Below are positions 42,450-52,168 of a DNA stretch of 64,000 bases, one piece after another. Source of the stretch: M269 sp964640795. Its GTDB lineage: Bacteria; Pseudomonadota; Gammaproteobacteria; Enterobacterales; Alteromonadaceae. Below the pieces are notes generated by a model, which was given only the letters and a program-made list of their open reading frames with translations, searched no databases and had not been told where the DNA came from. Location: contig CAZXIN010000030.1 in the NCBI GenBank assembly GCA_964640795.1, forward strand, positions 1 through 64,000. Direction: 5' to 3'. The translations under genes and the position numbers were made by a program. How positions within the stretch are numbered: position 1 is the stretch's first letter; every line of letters starts with the position of its first letter.

Positions 42450-45400
42450 TTAATACAACCAAACGCGCATCAATGAAAACAGCCGTTCGATTTCAATAGG
42501 TTTAGAAATATAGTCACTTGCGCCAGCCTCGATACATTGTTCTCTGTCAGTTGACATAGCCTTAGCTGTCAAAGCAATAATCGGGATATTCTGATACAGA
42601 CTATTAGCTCTTATTCTTCGCATAGCTTCGTAGCCATCCATCTCTGGCATCATGATATCCATCAGAATAATCTCAATATCATCATCGGCATCCAATTTAG
42701 CCAATGCATCTACTCCGTTCCTAGCAATAACCACATCCATATTTTTATCTTCAAGAGCGGCGCAAAGCGCATAAACATTGCGCATGTCATCATCAACCAG
42801 TAGCACTCTTTTTTTATTTAATATCGTTTCAACATCGTGGATTTTCTTAAGAATTTTACGTTGATAGTCAGGTAATTTGGCCTCGACACGATGCAAAAAC
42901 AAAACAACCTCATCTAAAAGCTTCTCGGCACCTTTTTCTCCTTTCTCAATAACATCTTCAGCATACAAACGAAGCTCACTGACTTCTTCTTGTGTCAAGT
43001 CTTTGGCTGTATAGACAATCACGGGCAACCCGATGAGTCGATTATCTTTATTTAAAGTTCTAAGAAGTTGGAGCCCATCGAGATTAGGCAAGGTTAAGTC
43101 TAGAACCATACAATCAAACTTCGTGTCATCAAGTAGCCCCAAAGCTTCTTCGCCATCATTCGCACGCTTAACATCTACATCCTGATCACCAAGCAGTTGG
43201 CTGACATGGGAAGCCTGAACATCATCATCTTCTACAATAAGCACACGTCTTAACGGACCGTTAGCAACCTCAACGAATCGATCAAAAATAGTAATAAGTT
43301 GGTCTTGAGATACAGGCTTTTGCAAAAACCCGATAATACCTCTTCCTTTCAACTCTTGAACGCTGCCTGTACCAGTGACGACATGAACAGGAATATGGCG
43401 TGTTGATGGGTCATCTTTCATGTGGGAAATCGCTGACTGGCCGCTTGCACCTGAAAGCGACAAGTCCACAATAACTCCCATTGGTTGGAGTTCTTTGGCC
43501 AGTAAATACCCTTCAGAACCGTCCTGACTTATCACAATATTGAAACCATGCTCATGCACTAAATCAGCAACAACCAGAGAAAACTTTGGATCATCTTCGA
43601 GCAACAAGATTGTTTTTCTATCTGCCTTTAGAGCCCCCCTATCATCAGGAACAGCGCTAATCGAGCTGTCGACATTCGGTTTAGGTTGGATAACCAGCGT
43701 TGATTTATGCTTAGGTATATGACTTTTCCCTTCAACCACCTGTGGCAAATAGAGAGTGAAAGTGCTGCCCTGACCTTTAACACTCTCCACATGGATTTCA
43801 CCTTCCAATAAATCAGCTAGCTGCTTAGATATAGATAACCCTAGGCCGGTACCACCGAATTCTCGCTGCACACTGCTATCAATCTGCTGAAAAGCAAGGA
43901 AAATCACATCTTGTTTGTCTTTCGGAATACCTAACCCAGTATCTCGTATAGAAAAAGCAATAACTTGTCCCTGTTTTAATTTTGGGTTTCGCAGCATGTC
44001 GCGATTTTCATCAACTAATCGAATATTAAGAGACACCTCACCTTCTTTGGTGAATTTGAAAGCATTAGAAAGGAGGTTGCGCAATATTTGCATTAACCTT
44101 TGTTCGTCAACATTGATTAACTCCGGCAACTTCTCATGCAACGACATGTGAAAGCCGATATTCTTTTCATAAGCAACTGGACCAAATGATTCTTCGAGTT
44201 CATTTGAGAGTTGCCGGAAGGGAAAGGGCGCTAAATTGACCAACATCTGACCTGCTTCTACCTTAGAAAGGTCCAAAATGTCGTTAATAAGTTTGAGTAA
44301 ATCATTACCTGAACGGTAGATTGTCTCTGAGTTTCTAACTTGATTTTCCGTCAAGTTTTCGTCTCTATTTTCAGCTAACATTTTCGATAAAATCAATAAG
44401 CTGTTGAGCGGTGTTCTCAATTCATGGCTCATATTAGCTAAAAACTCAGACTTGTATCGACTTGTCTCTTCAAGCTCAGCTTGCGCTTCTTCTAATTGAC
44501 GATTCCGCTCCTCCATTTCGGCACTCTGGTGTGCTAACTCTTCGTTGCCAACTCTGAGCTCTTCTTCATTCGCTTTTAACTGTTCTGCTTGTTTTTGTGT
44601 TTCGGATAAAAGTTCTTCGGTACGTAAGCTCGCCTTAATACGGTTGATGACAAGACCGAGGTTCTTGGAAAGTTGACGCACTAACTCTATCTGGCGCTCA
44701 TTGAATGACTGAAAAGAAGCCACTTCGACAACAGCAAGCGCTTTCCCTTCAAACATGATCGGGGCGATTAGAACATGCCGAGGTAACGCATCACCTAGAC
44801 TGGAGCCAATGCGGTACATGTAGTCAGCAGGTATATCACTTAATTGCGTAAGCTGCCCTTTTCTTACTGCTTCACCAATCGCACCTTCATCTTGGCGAAT
44901 GGTTTGGCTGAACTGCTCATTTTGAAAGCCGCCATAAACAGCGTATCGCGTAAAAGCCCCTCGGTATTCTTCCCCATCTTCAGCGAAATAAAACACACCG
45001 AGCTGCGCATCAAGTAACGGCACCAATCCGTCCAGTAATTCTGTCGCGAAAAGGCGTATATCCGTGATAACCCGGAGGTTACCTACAACTTTTTCAAATG
45101 AAGTTTTAATCCAATCTTGTTCTACAAGCCTTTCCTTTTCTTGCTCTAATACTTTACGCACTTCTTTTTCTGTCTTTTGCGCTTGCTTCAAATCACTAAG
45201 GTCTTCAATGGCCCCAGTAAAAATACGCCGAGAATCCAGATTCACCTGACCAACATGCAAATGCATCGGAAATTCTTCACCGTTTTTGCGTAAACCAATT
45301 AGCTCTCGGCCAACACCAATAATGCTCGCTTTCCCTGTCTCGCCATAGCTCTGTAAATATCTATCATGTCTATGCTTGTGTTCATCAGGCATCAACATCT

Positions 45401-46169
45401 TGACGTTTTTGCCAAACACTTCAATATCAGAGTAACCAAAGATTTTTTGGGCTGATTCATTGAAGCTTTCAATGATCCCGCGGTCACTGATGGTAATAAT
45501 GGCAGTGCCAACAGTATTGACTATGCTCTCTAGCCTGATTTTCTGCTCGGCAGCTTTACCAATTTCTTCTTCTAATTTTTGTCGCGTTTCTTTTTCAGCA
45601 GCTTCAGAGGCTTTCAGTTTACTCAGATCTTCCATCACACCGGTAAAAATGCGACGGGAACCTAAATTTACCTGTCCAACATGCAAAAAGAGTGGGAAGG
45701 CCTCGCCATTTTTACGAATACCAACTAACTCTCGCCCCATCCCAATAATACTGGCTTGCTCGGTTTCTTTGTACTTCTGTAGGTAACCGTCGTGACGATG
45801 TTTATGTTCATCAGGCATCAGCATTTTTACATTTTTACCGATGACCTCGTCTTCACCATACCCAAAAATACGTTGGGCCGACTCATTGAAGCTTTGGATG
45901 ATGCCAGTCTCAGTTATGGTGGCAATCGCGGTATTGACTGTATCTAGAACACTCTTGAGACGCACTTCTTGCTCTTCAGCACGCTTCCTTTCCTCCTCAA
46001 TAGGGTGCAACCATTGATAAAGAATAGTAATGCTGATGACAATTGTTGTCACAAAGACAGGCCAATAGAGTCTAGATTCGTAGGCATGCAAATAGCCTTC
46101 GATCAATTCAAGAGTAAAGAGAATGAAAACAATCCTAATAAAAAGAGGAGCTCCTTCGTACCACTTCAT
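42450..46169 (-). CDS. large hybrid histidine kinase with tandem FixL-like PAS domains
   Basis: 1239 residues: two membrane helices (about 9-28 and 34-54), two near-identical PAS domains (about 70-185 and 210-330), GAF (about 365-510), coiled coil (515-575), HisKA with NMSHELRTPLNSLL, ATPase with GTGLGLSISKQLADLL, then three receivers (Asp in VIVDLSLSG, MVLDLTLPNLDG, ILMDIMMPEMDG). Both PAS copies contain HRHD(G/R)YL and IIG(M/V)GRE, resembling the haem-contacting His and Arg regions of FixL, so oxygen or NO sensing is possible. First gene of the operon. It probably drives the downstream CheR-like, kinase and receiver proteins. Confidence 0.92.
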   Translation of the reverse strand: MKWYEGAPLFIRIVFILFTLELIEGYLHAYESRLYWPVFVTTIVISITILYQWLHPIEEERKRAEEQEVRLKSVLDTVNTAIATITETGIIQSFNESAQRIFGYGEDEVIGKNVKMLMPDEHKHRHDGYLQKYKETEQASIIGMGRELVGIRKNGEAFPLFLHVGQVNLGSRRIFTGVMEDLSKLKASEAAEKETRQKLEEEIGKAAEQKIRLESIVNTVGTAIITISDRGIIESFNESAQKIFGYSDIEVFGKNVKMLMPDEHKHRHDRYLQSYGETGKASIIGVGRELIGLRKNGEEFPMHLHVGQVNLDSRRIFTGAIEDLSDLKQAQKTEKEVRKVLEQEKERLVEQDWIKTSFEKVVGNLRVITDIRLFATELLDGLVPLLDAQLGVFYFAEDGEEYRGAFTRYAVYGGFQNEQFSQTIRQDEGAIGEAVRKGQLTQLSDIPADYMYRIGSSLGDALPRHVLIAPIMFEGKALAVVEVASFQSFNERQIELVRQLSKNLGLVINRIKASLRTEELLSETQKQAEQLKANEEELRVGNEELAHQSAEMEERNRQLEEAQAELEETSRYKSEFLANMSHELRTPLNSLLILSKMLAENRDENLTENQVRNSETIYRSGNDLLKLINDILDLSKVEAGQMLVNLAPFPFRQLSNELEESFGPVAYEKNIGFHMSLHEKLPELINVDEQRLMQILRNLLSNAFKFTKEGEVSLNIRLVDENRDMLRNPKLKQGQVIAFSIRDTGLGIPKDKQDVIFLAFQQIDSSVQREFGGTGLGLSISKQLADLLEGEIHVESVKGQGSTFTLYLPQVVEGKSHIPKHKSTLVIQPKPNVDSSISAVPDDRGALKADRKTILLLEDDPKFSLVVADLVHEHGFNIVISQDGSEGYLLAKELQPMGVIVDLSLSGASGQSAISHMKDDPSTRHIPVHVVTGTGSVQELKGRGIIGFLQKPVSQDQLITIFDRFVEVANGPLRRVLIVEDDDVQASHVSQLLGDQDVDVKRANDGEEALGLLDDTKFDCMVLDLTLPNLDGLQLLRTLNKDNRLIGLPVIVYTAKDLTQEEVSELRLYAEDVIEKGEKGAEKLLDEVVLFLHRVEAKLPDYQRKILKKIHDVETILNKKRVLLVDDDMRNVYALCAALEDKNMDVVIARNGVDALAKLDADDDIEIILMDIMMPEMDGYEAMRRIRANSLYQNIPIIALTAKAMSTDREQCIEAGASDYISKPIEIERLFSLMRVWLY

Positions 46170-46395
46170 GTCATTCCTTCAGTAATAATTATCGTGGCAA
46201 CTTGAATAAAATTTTAACCCATAACGCTTAAAATGCTAGGGAATGGTTCTCATAAATGATAATTAGGTTAAACATTACTTGGATAAGCTTTGTTAATAGA
46301 GCGAATATGTGGTTGGACCAGTTGCGCATTATCTGTATACTCAACCATTATCAATGCAGTAAAACGTTATTGCTAAACAGAATAAGGCTTCCCGT

Positions 46396-48216
46396 ATGCT
46401 CAGTTACAAAGCGCCCATCGCCGACATCAAATTCCTGCTCGAAGATGTCTTTGACTACTACACGCACTATCAAAAGTACCCTGAATTTGAAGAGGCAACA
46501 CCTGATTTAGTTGACGCCATCATGCAAGAATGCGCTAAGTTCTGCGAGAATGAACTGCTTCCGCTCAACCAAAGTGGCGATGATGAAGGTTGCTCCTTTG
46601 ATAATGGTCAGGTCACGACACCAAATGGGTTTAAAGAGGCTTATCAACGTTATGTAGAAGGTGGATGGCAAAGCCTTTCTCACCCTGTTGAGCATGGCGG
46701 GCAAGGGTTACCGCCATCATTGGGCATGGTGAAATCTGAAATGCTAGGAACAGCTAACTGGGCTTGGTCTATGTATCCGGGCTTAAGTCATGGTGCGATG
46801 AACACCATCCAAGAGCACGGGACCAAAGAACAAAAAGAGCTTTATTTAACGAGACTAACAGAAGGCACTTGGACAGGTACTATGTGCTTGACCGAACCAC
46901 AGTGTGGTACTGACTTAGGGCAAGTTAAAACCAAAGCTGAACCCAATGGTGATGGTACTTACAACCTTACCGGAACAAAAATATTCATCTCTGCAGGTGA
47001 ACATGATCTCACCGAAAATATTGTCCATATCGTGCTAGCAAGACTACCTAATGCTCCTAAAGGGACCAAAGGTATTTCGCTCTTTATTGTACCCAAGATG
47101 CAAACCGATCAAGAAGGCAACATTGGCGATTCTAACAACGTCGTTTGTGGATCGATTGAGCATAAAATGGGTATCAAAGCCTCTGCAACAGCTGTCTTAA
47201 ATTTCGACAACGCCAAAGGTGTATTAATTGGTCCTGAAAACAAAGGGCTGGAGTGCATGTTCACTTTTATGAATACCGCCCGCATTGGTACAGCATTACA
47301 AGGGGTTTGCGCTGCCGAATTGGCCTATCAAAACTCATTGATGTACGCCAAAGATCGCCTCTCTATGCGCTCACTGACAGGCAAGAAACACCCCGATAAA
47401 GTCGCTGATCCCATTATCTGCCACCCAGACGTGCGTAAAATGCTGATGACACAAAAAGCGATTAGCGAAGGTGGCCGTGCCATGATCTATTACACCGCTA
47501 AATTAGCGGATGAAATAGAATTTGCCAAGACAGACGAAGAACGTAAACAAGCGGATTATCGCTTAGGTTTCATCACACCTATTTTAAAAGCTTTCTTAAC
47601 AGAGCTGGGTTCTGAAAGTGCTAACCATGGCTTACAAGTGTTTGGCGGCCACGGCTATATAAAAGAGTGGGGGATGGAGCAAATCGTTCGCGACAACCGC
47701 ATCTCTACACTTTATGAAGGTACAACGGGTATACAAGCATTGGATTTACTTGGCCGTAAAATCCTGCTGAGCCGAGGCAAGTCACTGAATGCCTTTGCCA
47801 AAGAAATTCTTGTTTACTGCAAAGACAACAGCATGTTGTCAAACAACCCACACAAGCGCCAAATGAATAAGTTTATCTGGCCCCTCAGTCGTGCCGTCGC
47901 CAATTGGCAGCAATACACATTGCGTATTGGGCTTAAAGCTAAGAAGAATCGTGATGTTGTGGGTGCAGCGTCCGTTGATTTCCTGATGTACTCAGGCTAT
48001 GTCGTCATGGCCTATTTTTGGGCACAAATGGCACAAACAGCGTATGAAAAGTTGGCGACTGATGTCGAAAACCGAGATTTTTATCGCGCTAAGATCAAAA
48101 CCGCCGAATTTTACTTTGTACACATGCTACCAAGGACCAAATCATTGGCAGCGACTATGATGGCTGATCCAAAAACATTGATGCAACTAGACGAAGAATT
48201 ACTCTCGTTCTTGTAA
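46396..48216 (+). CDS. acyl-CoA dehydrogenase
   Basis: 606 residues, the long form with a C-terminal extension. FAD and catalytic regions are visible: MCLTEPQCGTDLGQVKTKA, TKIFISAGEHD, GPENKGLECMFTFMNTARIG, LQVFGGHGYIKEWGMEQIVR and DNRISTLYEGTTGIQALDL, where the Glu of YEGT is the likely catalytic base. It carries out the first step of fatty-acid beta-oxidation on an unspecified chain length. AAGG lies eight bases before the ATG. Monocistronic, ending in a strong hairpin. Confidence 0.94.
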   Translation: MLSYKAPIADIKFLLEDVFDYYTHYQKYPEFEEATPDLVDAIMQECAKFCENELLPLNQSGDDEGCSFDNGQVTTPNGFKEAYQRYVEGGWQSLSHPVEHGGQGLPPSLGMVKSEMLGTANWAWSMYPGLSHGAMNTIQEHGTKEQKELYLTRLTEGTWTGTMCLTEPQCGTDLGQVKTKAEPNGDGTYNLTGTKIFISAGEHDLTENIVHIVLARLPNAPKGTKGISLFIVPKMQTDQEGNIGDSNNVVCGSIEHKMGIKASATAVLNFDNAKGVLIGPENKGLECMFTFMNTARIGTALQGVCAAELAYQNSLMYAKDRLSMRSLTGKKHPDKVADPIICHPDVRKMLMTQKAISEGGRAMIYYTAKLADEIEFAKTDEERKQADYRLGFITPILKAFLTELGSESANHGLQVFGGHGYIKEWGMEQIVRDNRISTLYEGTTGIQALDLLGRKILLSRGKSLNAFAKEILVYCKDNSMLSNNPHKRQMNKFIWPLSRAVANWQQYTLRIGLKAKKNRDVVGAASVDFLMYSGYVVMAYFWAQMAQTAYEKLATDVENRDFYRAKIKTAEFYFVHMLPRTKSLAATMMADPKTLMQLDEELLSFL

Positions 48217-48242
48217 ATTGTCTAGAGTGTGTTGCTCTAGAG

Positions 48243-48275
48243 AAAGCTAAGTGCATATAGGAGGCACTTAGCTTT
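48243..48275. terminator. bidirectional terminator hairpin
   Basis: AAAGCTAAGTGC (48243-48254) and GCACTTAGCTTT (48264-48275) form a perfect 12-base stem with a nine-base loop. The arm ends give A and T runs for both convergent genes. Confidence 0.8.
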
Positions 48276-48303
48276 AACTCAACCCTTTACCTCATAAGCT
48301 ATG

Positions 48304-49449
48304 TTACTCCACACCAAAAGCAAACCTCATTAACTTAGAAGGTTTGATATACAAATGATAAATACAGGCTGTCACGCAAAAGCCGACTAGCAGAATGAAA
48401 AAGTACTTAAACGCATCGTCATCCTGTGTTTGAACAACATAATAACCCAATATCACAATCACTGTCTGATGCAGAATGTAAAAGGGGTATACGGCATTAT
48501 TGCAATAGGTCAATGCTTTACTTTGCTTATTCAAATAACGTTTCGCATAGCCCAACAGCGCTAAAACCCATAACCAAGCATTCAGCCCTAACAGCAATAA
48601 ATAACCATAAGATATCGGATGGTTTAACCAATCCTCCCAAATATTCTTAGGTTCCAGTCCGTTCCAACGGATAGCATTAATAGTCACAATAGATAAAATA
48701 GCGAGCCGCAGTAATAACTGCCTTTTGGCGGCTAGTATTTGCATTACGGCAAGGTTGTTATAAGCAAACAATCCAGCAACAACAAAAGGAATAAACTGAG
48801 CATGCCGTGCGTAATCGTGAATAAGATCATAGGTTACAGGGTAATGTAGGCTCAATATTGTGTGCGGAATAATGGCGAGGATGACAAACACACCGATAAG
48901 ATACAGGGCACGACGAGTCGAGATGAAATCCCATTCACTACCCCCATATTTCTGAAGAAATCGGCACAACGGAATAGACATCAGGTTATAAAGAAAAAGA
49001 TAAGGAATAAACCATAAGTGCAGCCAGTGAAAGTTACCGTTTGGCATCCACTCAAACTCTATGAAGGTCTCGTAAAATTCGAGGTAACTGAACTCAATAC
49101 CTTGGAGCCGACGCTCAAAATAAATTTGAGGAGCAACCAATAAAAATGTCCAAATAACTGTAGGTATAATAAGCCGATTGAACCGCTGAAAAATAAAACG
49201 ACTGGCACTAAGCCTTTCAAGAAGAGCTGAAGAGACAAAACCCGAAACAAAGAACAATAATGGCATGCGAAAGAAAGCCATCCAGTAATTGATTTCCATT
49301 AAAACATTACTTCTACTGCTATTTTTTATATGCCACCCCCATTCCGATACAAAGATCATGTTTACGTGGTATATAAACATCAACAAAATCGCAGCGACCC
49401 TTAAAAAATCAATGTAGTCATGCCTTTGTTTTTGATCCTGACTCGTCAT
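48304..49449 (-). CDS. acyltransferase 3 family membrane protein
   Basis: About 381 residues with ten or so helices. DYIDFLRVAAILLMFIYHVN carries the conserved catalytic His of acyltransferase 3 proteins, followed by FFRMPLLFFVSGF with the family Arg. These proteins O-acylate sugars or glucans at the membrane. I chose the ATG at 49449 (MTSQDQKQ) because AAGGCG lies eight bases upstream. A start at 49473 would add eight residues. It is monocistronic and convergent with the acyl-CoA dehydrogenase. Confidence 0.88.
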   Translation of the reverse strand: MTSQDQKQRHDYIDFLRVAAILLMFIYHVNMIFVSEWGWHIKNSSRSNVLMEINYWMAFFRMPLLFFVSGFVSSALLERLSASRFIFQRFNRLIIPTVIWTFLLVAPQIYFERRLQGIEFSYLEFYETFIEFEWMPNGNFHWLHLWFIPYLFLYNLMSIPLCRFLQKYGGSEWDFISTRRALYLIGVFVILAIIPHTILSLHYPVTYDLIHDYARHAQFIPFVVAGLFAYNNLAVMQILAAKRQLLLRLAILSIVTINAIRWNGLEPKNIWEDWLNHPISYGYLLLLGLNAWLWVLALLGYAKRYLNKQSKALTYCNNAVYPFYILHQTVIVILGYYVVQTQDDDAFKYFFILLVGFCVTACIYHLYIKPSKLMRFAFGVE

Positions 49450-49625
49450 ATAAAACGCCTTAAATTTCATCAATAATGCATGCTCAGAGAATTAGGAGAA
49501 CCTCAGGCCTTAACAATTGATCGATGTTTACTTCAGTTGTTTGCTATATTGATAGCTAAGATTGTTAATTTCTGCCCTAAAAGGCTGAAAACATTATAAA
49601 TTGTGATAGGCGGTGGCATACTGAG

Positions 49626-50513
49626 ATGGGGAGTTCAGAGGGAGGTAGAGACTTGTTGAATAGTAGACTTATTCACTTTCAACAATACAAACGTTGGTAT
49701 GAAGCCACCATCATCATTGTTTATCTTTTCATCAACAACACGATTCTAGCGACCTCCGTTGTCATGGAGGCAAAGCGCAGTAAAGGCCCTTTACCCTTTG
49801 ATTTATGGGAGCCTTTTGTTTGGGAGTACTCTAGTGCTATTTTGTCAGCATTTCTGTTTATTCCCGTGGCTTATTTGCTCAAACGATTTCCGATGAATTG
49901 GCAACGTATTCCTACAACACTCGTCATCTATTTTATGGCTTCTTTTGCCTACTCATTCATTCACGTCGGCGGCATGGTCGCTATACGTAAACTTGCGTAT
50001 TTCTCGCAAAATAGAGTCTACGATTTCGGCAACTTTGCATTCGAGATGTTCTACGAATACCGCAAAGATTTATGGGCCTTTGTATTCGTTATTGTCGCGA
50101 TTAACTGCTATCACTTTGTTGTCAGCAGACTGCTAGGTGAGGCTAATCTGCTTGACCAAAGTGAAGAAGAAGTTTCAACCATTACACCTGACCGATTGTT
50201 AGTTAGGAAGCTCGGTAAGGAGTTTTTAATTAAGGTTAGCGATATCGAATATCTGGAGTCTGCTGGAAACTACGTTAATTTACACAGTAAGGGGCGAATA
50301 TACCCAACTCGGAACACAATGAACAAACTGATAGACAAACTCAACACACAAGGCTTTTGTCGTGTTCATCGTTCTTATGGTGTCAACCTTGACGAGATAG
50401 ACAGCATGACACCCCAACCCAGTGGCGATAGCGATATCGTGTTAGCCTCAGGAAAAACCATCCCGCTTTCACGGCGCTACAAGGATGAGTTAAGGCAGCA
50501 TTTGCATATTTGA
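49626..50513 (+). CDS. membrane-anchored LytTR regulator
   Basis: 295 residues: four helices (about 27-45, 70-90, 100-125, 155-175) then a LytTR DNA-binding domain (about 195-295; ISDIEYLESAGNYVNLHS-like region, CRVHRSYGVNLDEI, IPLSRRYKDEL). No kinase partner is nearby. A TTG at 49653 has a much better ribosome binding site (GGGAGG seven bases upstream) than the ATG used here, so the protein may start at Leu10. The divergent acyltransferase is a possible target. It is the second membrane LytTR protein in the window. Confidence 0.85.
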   Translation: MGSSEGGRDLLNSRLIHFQQYKRWYEATIIIVYLFINNTILATSVVMEAKRSKGPLPFDLWEPFVWEYSSAILSAFLFIPVAYLLKRFPMNWQRIPTTLVIYFMASFAYSFIHVGGMVAIRKLAYFSQNRVYDFGNFAFEMFYEYRKDLWAFVFVIVAINCYHFVVSRLLGEANLLDQSEEEVSTITPDRLLVRKLGKEFLIKVSDIEYLESAGNYVNLHSKGRIYPTRNTMNKLIDKLNTQGFCRVHRSYGVNLDEIDSMTPQPSGDSDIVLASGKTIPLSRRYKDELRQHLHI

Positions 50514-50530
50514 TACGAACGAGATGTGTA

Positions 50531-50570
50531 CTATAGCTGAATAAGTATAAATTGACTTATTCAGCTATAG
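50531..50570. terminator. bidirectional terminator overlapping the GlxA-type stop
   Basis: CTATAGCTGAATAAGT (50531-50546) and its exact complement (50555-50570) form a 16-base stem with an eight-base loop. The right arm includes the last codons of the convergent regulator gene. Confidence 0.75.
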
Positions 50571-51508
50571 CTTGCTTTGAATCGGTAACGGTACTCTTGA
50601 GGTGTTAACCCCATAAGCTTTTGAAAGGTACGCCGGAATGCACTGGTGTCGTTGTAGCCAACTTCCCACGCAATGCTATCAATGGTCATTTTTGACGACT
50701 CCATCAGGCTACGCGCCTTACCTACCCTTAAGTGCTGTAAGTAATGTGACGGACTCAGCTCTGTTGCTTGCTGAAAACGGCGTATAAAGGTACGAGTACT
50801 TAATAGGGCTTTGTCGGCCATTTCATTAACGGTAATCGCCGCTTTGTATTCTGTTTGGAGCCAATGTTGTACCTTTAAAATTGCGTCATCGCCGTGCGTT
50901 AGTGATGGAGAAAACACACTATAAAACCGTTGCTCTCTTCCTCCGGGATCAACCAACATAAAACGTGCTGTTGCTAACATGGTTGAAGCCCCTAAATAGC
51001 GATCCACTAACTTAAGTCCTAAATCCGTCCATGCCATCAAACCACCAGCCGTGATGATATCGCCATCGTCGATGACAAGCTTATCGGTATCGAGCTGAAT
51101 ATCAGGATAAAGTGCTCTAAACTTGTCAGCGAGAGCCCAATGCGTTGTTACCGTGCGGCCATCAAGTATACCGGTCTGAGCTAAGACAAAGGCGCCTGCA
51201 CAAACAGAACATACTAGCGTGCCTTTTTGATGTAATCGCGTTAGTGCGGCTACACTCTGCGCTTCGTACAAAGTGGCGTCGTCAATTAAGCTCGGCGGCA
51301 AGATAATAGTCGATAACATCAGTTGTTGATCTGCTATTGAATCGATAATGCTGACATGAATAGCCCAGCTTTCACTCTCTTTATTCTCCTCACTATGCAA
51401 CCGATTAGCCGTTTCAAATAAATCGGCTAATCCATAGACCGCCGCACGCTGAGCACCCGGATAATTAAGAATACCGACTTTATATTCAAGATCAGAAGGC
51501 AATGGCAT
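50561..51508 (-). CDS. GlxA-type AraC-family regulator
   Basis: About 315 residues from the ATG at 51508 (MPLPSDLEYKVGILNYPG). A TTG 30 bases upstream is less likely. The N-terminal domain is DJ-1/PfpI-like, with Cys in GTLVCSVCAGAFVLAQTG where the amidotransferase nucleophile sits. The C-terminal AraC helix-turn-helix pair ends in DSIAWEVGYNDTSAFRRTFQ and GLTPQEYR. It is divergent from the isochorismatase-GST pair and probably controls it. Confidence 0.9.
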   Translation of the reverse strand: MPLPSDLEYKVGILNYPGAQRAAVYGLADLFETANRLHSEENKESESWAIHVSIIDSIADQQLMLSTIILPPSLIDDATLYEAQSVAALTRLHQKGTLVCSVCAGAFVLAQTGILDGRTVTTHWALADKFRALYPDIQLDTDKLVIDDGDIITAGGLMAWTDLGLKLVDRYLGASTMLATARFMLVDPGGREQRFYSVFSPSLTHGDDAILKVQHWLQTEYKAAITVNEMADKALLSTRTFIRRFQQATELSPSHYLQHLRVGKARSLMESSKMTIDSIAWEVGYNDTSAFRRTFQKLMGLTPQEYRYRFKASYS

Positions 51509-51596
51509 ATATAACTCGTTAAATGTCACATATGCCAATCCTACGTGTTGCTAACTCTACCTACAATAGCAATCTATCAACACTGAGGATTCAAAA

Positions 51597-52154
51597 ATGA
51601 GTAAGAGAGCATTAGTTATTATTGATCTACAAAATGATTACTACGAGGGTGGGAGTTGGACACTGCACAATATAGATGCTGCAACATCAAATGCCGCTAA
51701 AGTCATAGCAAACGTCCGTTCACAGGGTGATCTGGTCTTGCATGTTCATCATGAGTTTTTATCAGACGATGCGCCTTTCTTCAAACCCGGCACCCAAGGT
51801 GCCAACATTCATGAGAAAGTGTTTCCACTAGAAGGTGAACCAACTGTCTTAAAGCATCATGTTAATGCCTTCAAAGAGACCACGTTAAAAAACCTATTGG
51901 AGGATAACGATATCACTCATATCACTTTGGTCGGTGCGATGAGTCATATGTGTATTGATGCAGCTGCTAGAGCAGCTTCAGATTTTGGTTACCAAGTTAC
52001 CGTTATTGAAGATGCATGCGCCTCTCGCGACCTTGATTTCAATGGCAAAGTAGTACCAGCAGAGCAAGTTCACTCGGCCTACATGTCAGCATTGGGCTTT
52101 GCCTATGCAACGGTCACAACAACTCAAGAATTCTTGAGTCAACCCAACCTATAA
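51597..52154 (+). CDS. isochorismatase-like cysteine hydrolase
   Basis: 185 residues. Catalytic Asp in LVIIDLQNDYY (about 10), Lys in VLKHHVNAF and Cys in GAMSHMCIDAAARAA (about 120) give the cysteine-hydrolase triad. The family covers nicotinamidases and other small amidases. GAGGA eight bases before the ATG. First of two genes read away from the GlxA-type regulator. Confidence 0.92.
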   Translation: MSKRALVIIDLQNDYYEGGSWTLHNIDAATSNAAKVIANVRSQGDLVLHVHHEFLSDDAPFFKPGTQGANIHEKVFPLEGEPTVLKHHVNAFKETTLKNLLEDNDITHITLVGAMSHMCIDAAARAASDFGYQVTVIEDACASRDLDFNGKVVPAEQVHSAYMSALGFAYATVTTTQEFLSQPNL

Positions 52155-52168
52155 GGCGTATTCAAATC

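Noticed and set aside
46241..46265. Fur-like box (GAATGGTTCTCATAAATGAT) upstream of the acyl-CoA dehydrogenase
   Set aside because: It matches only part of the Fur consensus and neither neighbour has an iron role. It is too weak to annotate.
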